A stretch of 64,000 nucleotides of DNA from assembly GCA_013076295.1 (NCBI GenBank), contig RQOL01000636.1:186001-250000 (forward strand), read 5' to 3'. The stretch comes from Sanderia malayensis (lineage: Eukaryota; Cnidaria; Scyphozoa; Semaeostomeae; Pelagiidae). The number at the start of each line of letters is the position of its first letter. Positions within the stretch are counted from its first letter, which is position 1. The translations under genes were made by a program, and so were the position numbers. This document shows, one piece after another, positions 10,801 through 21,682 of this stretch. Below the pieces are notes generated by a model. That model saw nothing but the letters and a program-made list of their open reading frames with translations. It had not been told where the DNA came from and did not search any database.

Positions 10801-12744
10801 ACAAATGTATATAAAACTTCTAATCATGCTTTACTTAATATATGATATATGTCTAAAAAATGAAAGTGCTCAGCTAAAAGGATAACAAAACAATCTGTAT
10901 GGCTCGTAATAAGCACGATATTCCATGGAATGATAATATCAAGAGGGATGTGGGACTACCTGTGCTTTTATAATGAGACTCTGGTTCTATTCTGTTATGC
11001 GGATTGAATTCGGATGAGAGGCAGCTTTGAAGTGCAGGTAGCTCTTGTTGTATTCATTATCAAATTCTAAAACAGGAAAGTCAAAGGTTTTCAGTTTGAA
11101 AAGTTGATGCAACAGCAAAATAATGTAGGTACTGCTAAAATAGTGTTCAAGCTGATAGAATGAAAATGGAGCAACGCACAATCAACTGCAGCTTAACGGT
11201 AATCGTCTGTCTGTCATAACGTATTGTGCTATGAATTATATCCATTTAGTATCTTCATGTGCGGTTTGATTTTGTTCACTCTTTTCGCATGACAAAATAG
11301 CTAGGCTGGTCATTCTAAGAAACTGACTCGCCTTTTATTTTCAACAGATCGCGCCGTGTAATGGAATTACAGAATCGAACTTGCTCTTTTGTACAGCTAC
11401 AAGCATACACCCAACCCCAACAATCTTCAAATTCCACAGATTTACAAAAAATGAAAAGAAACGATCTTTCCTGTGGGGTAAAATTAAGATTCATCACCAT
11501 CATTGTAATAATAAACACTGCACTGAGGAATTTTTACTTTGACTTATTACGCACGAAAGAAAGAAATTTGTGATGAGTGGAAACAAAAGTGAAGCATGTA
11601 TTCACTGCTCACTCACATCAGAGGGAATGCCTATTTTGAATCACAGTCAGCGAAGAACATTTATGGTTCCAACCTACTTTATAAGGTTAGCTCTTAGCAA
11701 ATAAAATACAGGACTGCGAGTAGTTGGCCACTTCAAGCCTCTATGCATCTCTTATGCATGAGCTGAGAAAAAAGGATTCTTTGTTGTTGGCAAATCATAG
11801 TGTTTCACCATGTAAATAAATTAATAAATTATTGCAAACAAAAGCAATATGATCAAAGACAGAAAAATATCCGGTTATTTCACATCTATTTGCTTTATAG
11901 TTTTCAATGTTACAACTGTGGTTTCCTAGCTTACATTCACCATACTTTAACATTGAAATTAAACTTAGATTAAATTATTTTCTGTCATATGATTAATAGC
12001 CTCAAACTTTCTTTGCAGTAAAATAGATCGCATAGCAACCTATATGCATTCAAGCAACCCCAAGAAAATGCAAACAGAGGTTGAAGATAATCTGCAATTA
12101 CTGCAATTTAACAAAATCCTGTTTACAACAATAAGTTAAGAAATAAGTCATGAAATAAAGATATGGCTTGGGACAAGGGCTGATTAATAAGTTCACTCTG
12201 CATTAGAAATTGATTAATTGGGTGGGGACACAAAAGCAAGTTAGAGAGCATGTACACATCCTACCTTTTTCTTGGGGGATGGCTGAATGAAATCATAAGA
12301 GATACCTGAATGTCTTGACACAGCTTCCTTATAATAGAGATAATATCGACAATATCATTTCACTTCCTTATAGGTAAGTACTTATCAGTCATACTTTATC
12401 AGCAAATCCAGTGACATATTCATAATTTGAGTAAAACTGCCTGGACAAAAAGACACATTTTACTTCCTGATCCATCACACCAAAGCCATAACTACAATGC
12501 AACCATGCCCATGCCTGCTTAAAGTAAACACTGCTCACTCAGCACCAACACTAGCCTCTTTGTGGCTTCTACAGCTAGATTTTATCCACAGCAATGGATC
12601 CCTCATATTTACAGGGTAAAAATACCTGAACTTGGATTTTTTTCAATACGGGCTTAACTTTTTTTCCTAACTGTCTTGTTAAGGGCATTTACTTGTGGAA
12701 ACCTTTATCCCACTGTGAATTCAAATCTGCAATCAGATTTTAGT
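10801..12744. other. AT-rich stretch without supported features
   Basis: Only short frames without recognisable motifs are seen, and no clear RNA gene. It may include the Helitron 3' end, which I could not place. Confidence 0.5.
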
Positions 12745-12830
12745 CACCGTATTTCCTCTATTGAAAACTCAGCTTTTGCATGCAGCGTTTAATAGAGGGC
12801 GGCGCTCATTAGAGGTAGGCGTTCTTTACA
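12745..12830. repeat. Fragment of a dispersed CCGTATTTCCTCTA repeat
   Basis: CACCGTATTTCCTCTATTG followed by TAATAGAGGGCGGCGCTCAT and AGAGGTAGGCG. The same vocabulary (GGGGGCGCTTATT, AATTAGAGGAAATATGG) fills 52075-52495. It looks like a MITE end. Confidence 0.45.
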
Positions 12831-13414
12831 AAATGAAAAGTAAGATAAAGGGAAAAACAGACAATGTATTCTTTTCCCAAAAACACGTAATAAAAGATGA
12901 ATGTTGAAAAATGAAAAATGTTTTAAAGTTCACAAATGACGTGTTTATGCTGAAGTATGTCAATGTCAATGTGATTGTCTCCATCAGAGACCTCATCTGT
13001 GACACAAAAACTTTTATAGCTTTCGCTGAAGTATGTTTTCTAATAATGCCGTTTTTAAAGATATTGTGTGCAATAGAGAGAGCAGAAGTGTAATAGGAAT
13101 TTGTTAAACATGAAATAATTTGTCAAATGAAGATCTATTCTCACAGAACAAGTTTTTATTAATGACACTAAGTTGTCGGAGCTTTTATCCCATATGCTTT
13201 TGGGCACGGTGAGTTCAAATCTGCATTAAGATTTCAGGTATATTTTTCTGAAAAGTGTTATATTAAAAAACTGTTCTCTTAAGTTAATGTTAATTTAAAT
13301 TACGAGTGTAAACATGGAAGTCAAGTAATTATATTTTTGAATAGGTACATATATAAATACAAAGAAAACAACATTTGTTGTTTGAAACAAATTTTTCAAC
13401 TTCAAACCATTTTT
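12831..13414. other. AT-rich stretch without supported features
   Basis: No motif-bearing frame or repeat is seen here. Confidence 0.45.
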
Positions 13415-13670
13415 GATGCGTCAAACAAAAAATTTGTTGGTCTCAGAACGCAAATTAATACACACATCTCTGTGCGTGAAACAAAAATTTATGCACCAAA
13501 CAAATACCAATGCCTAAAACAAAATTTTATGCACCAAACAAATTCCAATGCATCAAATAAAATTTTATACACCAAACAAATTTCAGTGCGTCAAACAAAA
13601 TTTCATGCACCAAACAAACTCCATTTCCTGAAACAAAATTTTATGCACCAAACAAATTGGAATGCCTCAA
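13415..13670. repeat. Short tandem repeat with 19-bp half-units
   Basis: Alternating units such as AAACAAAATTTTATGCACC and AAACAAATTCCAATGCATC give a 38-bp period with substitutions. The array directly precedes the integrase-like gene. Confidence 0.6.
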
Positions 13671-15000
13671 CTATTTTTTCAACTATGGTGTGGGGTTTGC
13701 CATGATGACAATCATGACAAATGCCGCCTTTTACAATTGCTCAATATGGCGAAAATTTCATTGGCAAGTCACTCTGGCGAAGCGTACTTACCACAGATCA
13801 GTATTGAAGGCAGTTCACCTGCACAGGAACGGAATTGTTTATCCGCGAGATATATCAAGTTGGGGTTTAATTATAAAGAAATTTTAATCATCTTGTTTAA
13901 CAGACATGGTGTATTGTTAAGCTTATGTGAACTTAAGCAAATTTTTCGAAAAATTGGCTTAAGGAGAAAAGGTTTTGAACATCAAAGCCTTTTAAACAAA
14001 GTTGTCGAAAGAATTACAAATGAGCTGAATGGAAGTGGAGCATGTATTGGGTATCGAGCAATGTGGCAAAGACTTCGGGATAACGGGGACTAATTGTCAG
14101 CAGAGAGATAGTTAGATTGGTTTTACGACTGCTCGATCCAGATGGTGTTGAACAATGTCGAAAGCACCGACTAAAAAGAAGAAAAAACAGTGCACCAGGG
14201 CCAGATTGCATATGGCACATTGATGGATACGATAAACTGATACATGGTGTATACGTGGTTCAATTGATGGTTTTACCAGAAAATTTATGTGGCTTCAAGT
14301 GGGACCATCAAATAATGATCCATCGATAATCGCTAAATATTTTCTAAATTGCGTCCGATCTACAAGGGGCACACCCCAAATTGTGTGCTCCGATAAGGGA
14401 ACTGAGAACGGTAAAGTTGCAGCAATACAAAGGTTTTTTAGAACAAACAGAGTGGACGAAAATGCAGGCCAAAAGTCCTTTAAGTACGGTAAATCTGTAT
14501 CCAACCAGCGGATAGAAGCTTGGTGGAGCATTTTGAAGAAAGGATGCAGTCAATGGTGGATAACACATTTCAAGGAACTAAAAGATCGAGGATACTTTTC
14601 CCAGTATAATATTGTTCACACAGAATGTCTCAAATTTTGCGATATGGGCTTAATACATGATGAGCTAAATTGAGTAATGCGACTATGGAATACTCACAGG
14701 ATCAGACCACAGAGAAATCAAGAGGTTCCTCACGGATGCCCCGATGTGATGTTCCTCGCACCAGAATTATTTGATGCAAGCGACAACAAAGTCCTAGTGA
14801 CCTTAGAAGATGTTCAGGGCACAGAAAGTGTATGTTGCTATGAAGATCCTGGCTCTGAAACTGGATGTTCCCCTGAATTTATGAGGTTAGCTCATATTAT
14901 TATGGAAGAAGAAGAAGAACTGACAATCTCAGAAACATCGGAGAGTGCAAGACAATTGTACATAAACCATTCATACCACATAGAAACACTTTTGGAGTAG
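13662..15000 (+). pseudogene. DDE integrase-core transposase-like gene (GYRAMW/HIDGYDKL family)
   Basis: Adjoining frames give IGYRAMWQRLRDNG, a frameshift near 14090, then LDPDGVEQCRKHRLKRRK, IWHIDGYDKL, a frameshift near 14260, and VGPSNNDPSIIAKYFLN, CSDKGTENGKVAAIQRFF and NQRIEAWWSILKK. The D, D and E of the rve-type catalytic triad are all present (HIDG, SDKG, RIEAW). A TGA at 14671-14673 separates the C-terminal part (NTHRIRPQRNQEVPHGCPDV), which ends at 15000. The family is common in cnidarians and fish as integrase core domain-containing proteins, presumably of DNA-transposon origin. No terminal inverted repeats were found. Two frameshifts and a stop make it inactive. Confidence 0.75.
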
Positions 15001-15240
15001 CTAATTCCGTAATGCCTTTAAGAATCAATTGGGAAGGGGCACAAAGTTTATTTAGGAATACCTGAACTCGCAGTTCTGCATTATTGTCGCTGATGTTTGC
15101 AATACTTTTGAAAAAAAACGTCCATTCAGAACCACCATGAAAGTGTTTTCTGGCCTTCTGGAGCCTTCTTGTGTCTGAAATACATGATTCAACTGAAGAA
15201 GCTCAAGTGGGGATAGAAAATTCAAGAATAAATACAGAAC

Positions 15241-15404
15241 TCACCTCTTTTCTGATTGGCCGATTTCGATCCTCTTCTGGGTATAATTGTTCGTTAGCTT
15301 TTCATTTTCGTTCTCTTTCTGACGTACTACTCTGATGAGTGTCAGTCGAAAAGCTTTAGTATTTACTATGTTTCGCTATGTTTCCGATTTTCAAAGCAAT
15401 ATTA
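15241..15404. repeat. Dispersed repeat, copy A
   Basis: Matches 24657-24827 over about 165 bp (TTTTCTGATTGGC, TTCGATCCTCTTCTGG, TCTCTTTCTGACGTACTACT, GTTTCCGATTTTCAAAGC). The inverted CCAAT (ATTGG) and TATAAT-like word suggest it may once have been promoter-containing. Confidence 0.6.
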
Positions 15405-15651
15405 AGTCCAGTTATTAAAAAAACTGATGCGCGGCCAAATTTTCCCATACTGACCCCTATAAAAAATGATTAGTGTGTCATCAAACTGACGCAATAGCTC
15501 TTCAATGGACCTGGCTGTGTTTGAGCTTGTAAAAAATATACTTATACTCGTCAGAAAACACTCAAAATAGGTTCATAGTGATACTCAGATCTTTTTATTT
15601 CCATCTCCATAAAAAAATGATATGTCATTTCAGGCTGCATAAGCCCTTTAA
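15405..15651. mobile_element. Solo right end of a Kolobok-like (TTAA) transposon
   Basis: Homologous to 44436-44685, the right end of the element described below. It shares TTTCCCATACTRACCCC, AGGTTCATAGTGATACTCAG and the terminus GGCTGCATAAGCCCT followed by TTAA (15648-15651). No left end is seen nearby. Confidence 0.6.
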
Positions 15652-15686
15652 TTTAATATTACTTTCTTCACTTTCTGGATAATACA

Positions 15687-17564
15687 GTGAAACAAAAGCC
15701 ATCTGTCGTGAGTCACCTCAAGGTTCCTTTGATTAATAACTGTTTTTATTTTTCGCACCATGACAAAACAATGGAATATAACAAATGCCAGCTCTTTCTG
15801 GAAGTCTCCAGATGTCATATTTTTACAACCACCTGTCGTGCTATCAAAAGAAAATCAAGACTTTTTTCTGATCTACGTGAAGAAAATTAAAAGTCCAGTA
15901 ACGTTGTTAATGACTTAATTTTTTGGATTAAGAATTTATCATGGACGAGGTGTGACAACTGTCATTCCATCTCAACGCAAAGACTGTAGCCAAGCTATAG
16001 CCGTCGCTTTAAAACTAGCAAAACATTTTATTGCCCCTGCGCAACCGACAGATACAATGTTCCAAAGCCACAAAATTTCCCAGAAGAATTGTCAGGTGTT
16101 GACAAGGAGGAAATTTACATCCTTTGCCCATTCTACATTAATCTGAAAAGAAAAAAATAAAAGATATGGCTAAAGCGTGAGGAACTGTTTGTTTTGAGTA
16201 ATATGCTCTCCGTTGTCTCTACAGGACAAAATCGATTCTTTAACTGACTCAAATAAAAAGCAATGTTGTCAAACAGCATACAATTTTATAATGTTATCCG
16301 AAGAGTCTTCCTGCAAAGAATACATAATGAGAAGAGACAATATAGCTTCACAAAAGTTAACCATTATGTCTCTTGAAATGTTTCGCTGGGTTGGGTTGGA
16401 ATATGCTTTGTAGCCCAACCTATGCCCATTAACAACAATGTGTGAATCTTGGCATGAGGGCACACGAGATACATCCAGCAACAAATAGTTTTTCATTACT
16501 AAATGTTCACCCCATTTATGGCCTTGAGAACCAAACGTTTGTCACAAGGCTTTTTCCAACGTTAACATAGATTATTGATATTGTAAGACAAAAAGGTTAC
16601 CCTTCTCTTTATATAACCCTTTCCCCCAGCTGAATGGACATTCACATCACCCTCTTGGCTTGATGACTTGGTTTCAAATTATAACTTTCGCCGAAAAGAG
16701 ACTGCCTATTTAGAAATGGCATATTTTATGCATGTTCTTGAAAAAATTATACGTGGCTACTTATCTATTCGAGTAGACATTCCTTCTCTGTCTGTCCCTT
16801 TAAATCCCCATGTTATCAAACACAAACAATTAAAGAAGCATTCCCATTCTTTAATGCTAGAGGAAAGAGAAACTTTTGTTGAATGTTATAGAGAATCCAA
16901 GATTCTTCACATTAAACATCCATTAAACGTTGTTAGAAGCAAAAGGGCACAAAGATTATTTCATTAACAATGCACCTTTTTACTTACAAAGCCTAAAGGA
17001 CCTTCTCTTTGCTTACTCTTTACAGGTTCTTCCCTTTAATCTTTCCATTATTGATTACTTTCATCGTGATGATCGAGCTTCACTATTACAAGGAAAACAG
17101 CTTATGATATATGCAAGTTTCTATCTTCTCTGGAAGAACGATATAATGACTATAAACTCAATACAACACCAGAGTCAGAATGGCGAAAACACCAATTAAT
17201 TGTTCATCAATCAAGAAGCAGAAAAAGTTTCCTTTCTCTCCCATGTTTTGACTATTACATCACTAATGATTTGTCAGTAATTGTCAGAACACCTACTGGG
17301 TGCCTTTCATGTATATATAAAGCTTTATATATGGTGACAAAATCACTTCCAACACCATACACAGTGTCTTTCATTACCCCGTTAATCCAAATGACAAAAA
17401 AAAAATTGGCAATCGGTGTCATTTTTGAGGACAAAATTATGCATGTGTCACAAACTATTTTTTATCATATAGTGCACGCCTTAACGACCCTTCTAGTTCA
17501 CCCAGTAGTGATGATCTGCTGTGATCTTGCACCTATAGCAACAGTTAACCATAGCAACATTTGA
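15687..17564 (+). pseudogene. Helitron-like element copy 2, internally deleted and decayed
   Basis: Paralogous fragments follow the order of copy 1. MTKQWN lies near 15762. RQKGYPSLYITLSPS, a stop, and WTFTSPSWLDDL lie near 16585-16665. AYFMHVLEKIIRGYLS (about 16717) corresponds to the Rep segment interrupted in copy 1. At 16930-17110 come KDYFINNAPFYLQSLKDLLF and LLQGKQLMIY, matching the pre-helicase region of copy 1. At 17271-17560 come VRTPTGCLSCIYKALY and HPVVMICCDLAPIA, matching motifs Ia and III. Motif I and most of the HUH domain are missing. The uninterrupted MHVLEKIIRGYL here shows what the insertion at 4961 broke. Confidence 0.65.
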
Positions 17565-17605
17565 GCTTTGATTTTATATATTCCTAATTTCGTAATCACT
17601 TTTAG

Positions 17606-18079
17606 TTGCACTTTGGTTTCATAAGTGGCCTTTCCCAAGAGCTAAAAAACAACGTTGTTTTGAATCAACCTGAAACCTTTGCCGAATCTGAAAATTTAGC
17701 CTGCCTTATGGAGGCCATTTCGCAATCAAAGAAAAGCCCACCAACCGCTATTCAAGAACAGCACATTAAAGTTACCTTCTTGTTTCGCTTGCTGCCCAAA
17801 AGAAATGTTTCACAGCCTGTTCAAGTTTTGTCAGCATCTAATCTGCAAGCTTCAATTTCGCACATCTCTGATCCATCATTGCAACCTCCAATTTCGGGGA
17901 AGTCTGATGCCCTCCAAAATTATCCAGTTGCCCAGCAACATGACCAACGTGACTTTGGTGAGGCCATAGCAGCCAACATCATTGCAGCAATAAATGCCAT
18001 TTTTGCCAATCTGCAAAAGCAAGGATTTTGCGATGCTGGCAAGCCGTGGCAACCATGTGGAACCTATGGAAGTCCCTGA
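17606..18079 (+). pseudogene. Gag C-terminal fragment (Ty3/gypsy)
   Basis: FISGLSQELKNNVVLNQPET and the following ESENLACLMEAI resemble the end of a retrotransposon gag (FI.GL....Q..V....P.T...A..LA). The rest is low in recognisable motifs. The true start is missing. Confidence 0.5.
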
Positions 18080-18249
18080 GGACACAACCTTCCAAGAACT
18101 GATGAGCAACCCACAGATCGGTTTGAATTTATTATGCAATGAGCAAAGAGATTTTTCTGCACAAACTGATTGTGAAAAATTTCTACCCTGAAGCGCGACA
18201 GTAAAACACAATTGCCCAAATATTCCCTGCATTAACGGGGAATGACGTA

Positions 18250-20455
18250 ATGGAGTCAAGGAAATCCCCTTCCAATGTTTTGATCTGGGGAAATGTGATG
18301 AAGCAGCAAACGAAAATACTAGTTGATACGGCTGCTGCAATGATTGTAATAAGCGAAAATATTATACAGATGTTTTACGACCTTCTTTTGCTGTTCAAGC
18401 TAACTGTTAACTTAAAAGCGTCAAAACTGCCAATGGAACTCTAATCCCAGTAAAAGGCTCAATAGCATTTCCAATCAAGATTCGTGATTCCGAATGTTTA
18501 TGTCATGCGGCAATTGTTCCCGATTTCACTTACAATGTTGTTCTCGGTTGTGATCTATTACACAATATGAGTGCAGTTATTGACGTACGCAATCAATCCA
18601 TAACTTTTTTGAATAACAATGTAGTTGCTTTTGCCAGTAAAGACGTTCCACCATTAGTCCCAGATGTAGCAGTTGCAAATACGACAGTGATAGTTGGCCA
18701 CAGCAAAGTTATCCTCCCTGTTTGTCTGACAAGTTTTCCAGCAATTCCGGTCACCGGTCTTATTGAAGCAAGACCTAAACTTAACGACCAACATCATATT
18801 CTTGCTGCTGTATCTTTATCTTCATCTGACTTAAATGGTCCAGTCTCGTTAAAATTATTAAACCCAACAGACAATTCAGTAATTCTTTATCAAGGATCTG
18901 TAGTTGCAAAATTTTCTGAAGTTAAAAGTGATGACCTAATTATACCTTTAGACTCCAGCCAATCAAACGCCTCTCGCCCTTGCCCACAACAAATGACTTT
19001 CTCGCATCATTTAAATTGTTGCCCAGCCCATCCATTTCTACTGCTCAGTGCGAAGAGCTTGCTGAATTCTTCTGTCAATATGAAGATGTTTTTCCTGTGA
19101 CTAGTCTTGACCTGGGTCATACGACTGTAATTGAGCATAAAATTGACACTGCAGGTGCTAGGCCCATAAAGCAACCCCTGTATTGTGTTTCGCGGGCACA
19201 ACGTGCTGACAGCGCATATCTAACATGTTAGAACAAAACGTCATCAATGTTTCGAGCAGTTCATGGAGCACCCCAGTTGTCTTAGTTAAAAATAAGGAAG
19301 GTACGAGCAGATTCTGCATTGATTGTAGAAAACTGAATGCAGTCACCACAAGGACAGTTATCCTTTCCCAAGGATTGATGATGCTTTAGATTCTCTCGCA
19401 GGACAAAAATATTTTACAACTTTAGATTTGCAGTTGGGTTACCTTCAGGTTGCTATGCATCCAGATTCCAAAGACAAAACAGCTTTCATTTCTGATGCCG
19501 GGTTGTACGGGTATAACGTAATGAGTTTTGGCTTAACAAACGCACCTCCGAGTTGTCAAAGATTAATGGCACGTGTTTTGCATGGACTTTACTGGAAAAT
19601 TTGCTTCATTTATATTGATGATATCATCGTGTTTTCATCCACTTTTGAAGGACATCTCAATCGACTTGGCCTAGTATTTCATCGCCTAGTATTTCATCGC
19701 CTTCGTGAAGCGAATTTAAAACTTAAGCCGTCTAACTTAAGCATGTCATTTCGCTCGTTCGCCAGTCAACTTTCTGGATTTCATTGTTTCATCTGAAGGA
19801 CTCCTACCTGACCCAGATAAACTAGAGTCAGTCAAGTCGTTTCTAACACAGACGTCAGTAAAATCCCTCTGTAGTTTCCTCTGCCTCTGCAATTATTACA
19901 GTCGTTTCGTCAAAAATTTTGCTAAGATTGTATTGCCTCTCAACCGTTTAACATGTAAAGATCTTAGTTTCGAATGGTCTCCTGAATGTGCGTCTGCGTT
20001 TCAAAAATTAAAACATCGTTTCTGCTATTCGCCTATACTCGAATACCCAGATTTCACTCAGCCATTTCATTTGTACACGTATGCCAGCCAGTTTGCTCTG
20101 GGCTATATTTTAGGACAGAAAATTCATAGTCGTGAATTCGTTGCCGCTTATGGAGGTCGTGAACAAAACCAACAGAAAAGAATTACAGCACCACAGAACG
20201 TGAGGCACTAGCTGTTGTCGACGGTATTGCACGCTATCAACCCTATCTGTCAATGTGTAAGTTTTATGTGGATACAGATCACAGTATTTTGTCTTGGCTT
20301 GTGCGTGTCAAGGATCCTACTGGTCGCCTCGCTCGATGGTCTTTACAACTACAAAAATATGACTTTGAAATTATTCACCGTACAGGTATGGCCAATGCCA
20401 ATGCATTTGAAAATGGTATGCCTACACATTCAATGAACCCTTTGTATTAACCTCT
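18250..20455 (+). pseudogene. Pol polyprotein remnant: protease, reverse transcriptase, RNase H (Ty3/gypsy)
   Basis: The protease motif reads ILVDTAAAMIVIS near 18320, so the catalytic D-T-G has become D-T-A. A frameshift near 18415 follows. RT parts: PIKQPLYCVSRAQRA (about 19165), SWSTPVVLVKNKEG (19260), TLDLQLGYLQVAMHP (19422) and FIYIDDIIVFS (about 19607). A 15-bp tandem duplication (CTAGTATTTCATCGC) near 19671-19700 adds five residues. A frameshift near 19790 leads to PDPDKLESVK and FEWSPECASAFQKLKHRF. In RNase H the usual L-x-TDAS is LYTYAS, losing a catalytic Asp. It ends near 20450 after VDTDHSILSWL and RLARWSLQLQKYDFEI. Confidence 0.75.
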
Positions 20456-21679
20456 CTAAAGTTGAAAAAACCTCTATGTGACTCAATTCAATTAGTAAAT
20501 CATTCAGTCGAGTTATTGTGGTAATTATAGATCACAATTTTAAAATAGTGGTGTTTGAAAAGGAAAATCATCTTTTAAAAAAAATCATAAAATCATCTTC
20601 CATTCACCAACGATCTTAGCACAGAAGGATGGAAATGTTACTCTGAATGGATTTTTCATCAAGTGTTTGGCAATACAACTCATCAATGCAGGAAATTTTC
20701 ACGGAAATTCAAAGACCACCAAAGATACCTAAAATGCGGGCAGAAACTTTTATTAAAATATTTTGTGCTTACATAGTCTCTATTCTTCGCTTATTAAATT
20801 ATTAATTGCGAAATGTTAAGTTTCCATCAATCTATCTTCAAAGCCAGTTTCTTAAAATAGTCGCAGTCCATTTTGACCAGTTTATATTATATGAATAATA
20901 ATAATATTACCTCATGATCAGACAGCTTGCAAAGATAATACACTTGACTTTTACAATACTCTGCAACATTGCAGGTTTTCACTTCTGTGCTAAGCAGTAT
21001 AGCCTTGTAAAACAAAAAGAATTGAGCTAAAGAAAATAGAGCGTACCTGGAGTAACATGACCAGGATGTAACATCTGGCAATTGATAATAAGCAACGGCA
21101 GCTGAACAGAGCATCTAGACAGTAGTTGTTCAGCAAGAACTCTTTATCAACAACAAGTCAAATTCTATTTGCTAGATAGTAAATTGCTCTCATGAGATTT
21201 GTGATTGTCTACTCCATTAATAAATGTCAACAAATTAAGAATGCTTAAAAGACAATAGAAGCAGAAAATATCCCTCGTGATACACGAGAATGTTGTGATT
21301 GTTCGTTACGTAATACACATACAGAGTAATGGTGTGAGAATTTTGTAATTATTTAAGTTCTGTAAATGCTCAAATTGGCGCAATTGGCATACTTGGAAAG
21401 ATATATAGAAGACAGCAATGAATGAATATTATCTGTAACGTGAGACATAAATATAATTACTAAAAGAGCATAAGATGTGATATTTAAAAATATTTAAATC
21501 ACAAAACTTTAAAAGGGCATCTCTGGTAAATATATTATCAAACATGTATTAACCATGATGATGATGCTAATGACCTCTGGAATGTAAAGTGGACGATTAA
21601 TAAACTTTAGATAATTAGAATAATACTAACAATACTAATAATAATAATTTCCTTTTCTGTACCCAAAAATGGTAATAGC
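20456..21679. other. AT-rich stretch without supported features
   Basis: No convincing coding motif or structured repeat was found between the gypsy remnant and the KDZ gene. Confidence 0.45.
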
Positions 21680-21682
21680 TTA

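Larger units (their letters stand above)
17590..20455 (+). mobile_element. Ty3/gypsy retrotransposon remnant without integrase
   Basis: Runs from the C-terminal part of gag through protease, reverse transcriptase and RNase H. The 5' LTR, most of gag, integrase and 3' LTR are not found, and ordinary AT-rich sequence follows. It abuts the second Helitron remnant directly, so truncation or a later rearrangement removed its 5' part. Confidence 0.7.

Noticed and set aside
13415..13670. Possible CRISPR-like array
   Set aside because: Units are degenerate, contiguous 19-bp repeats without unique spacers, in a eukaryotic context.
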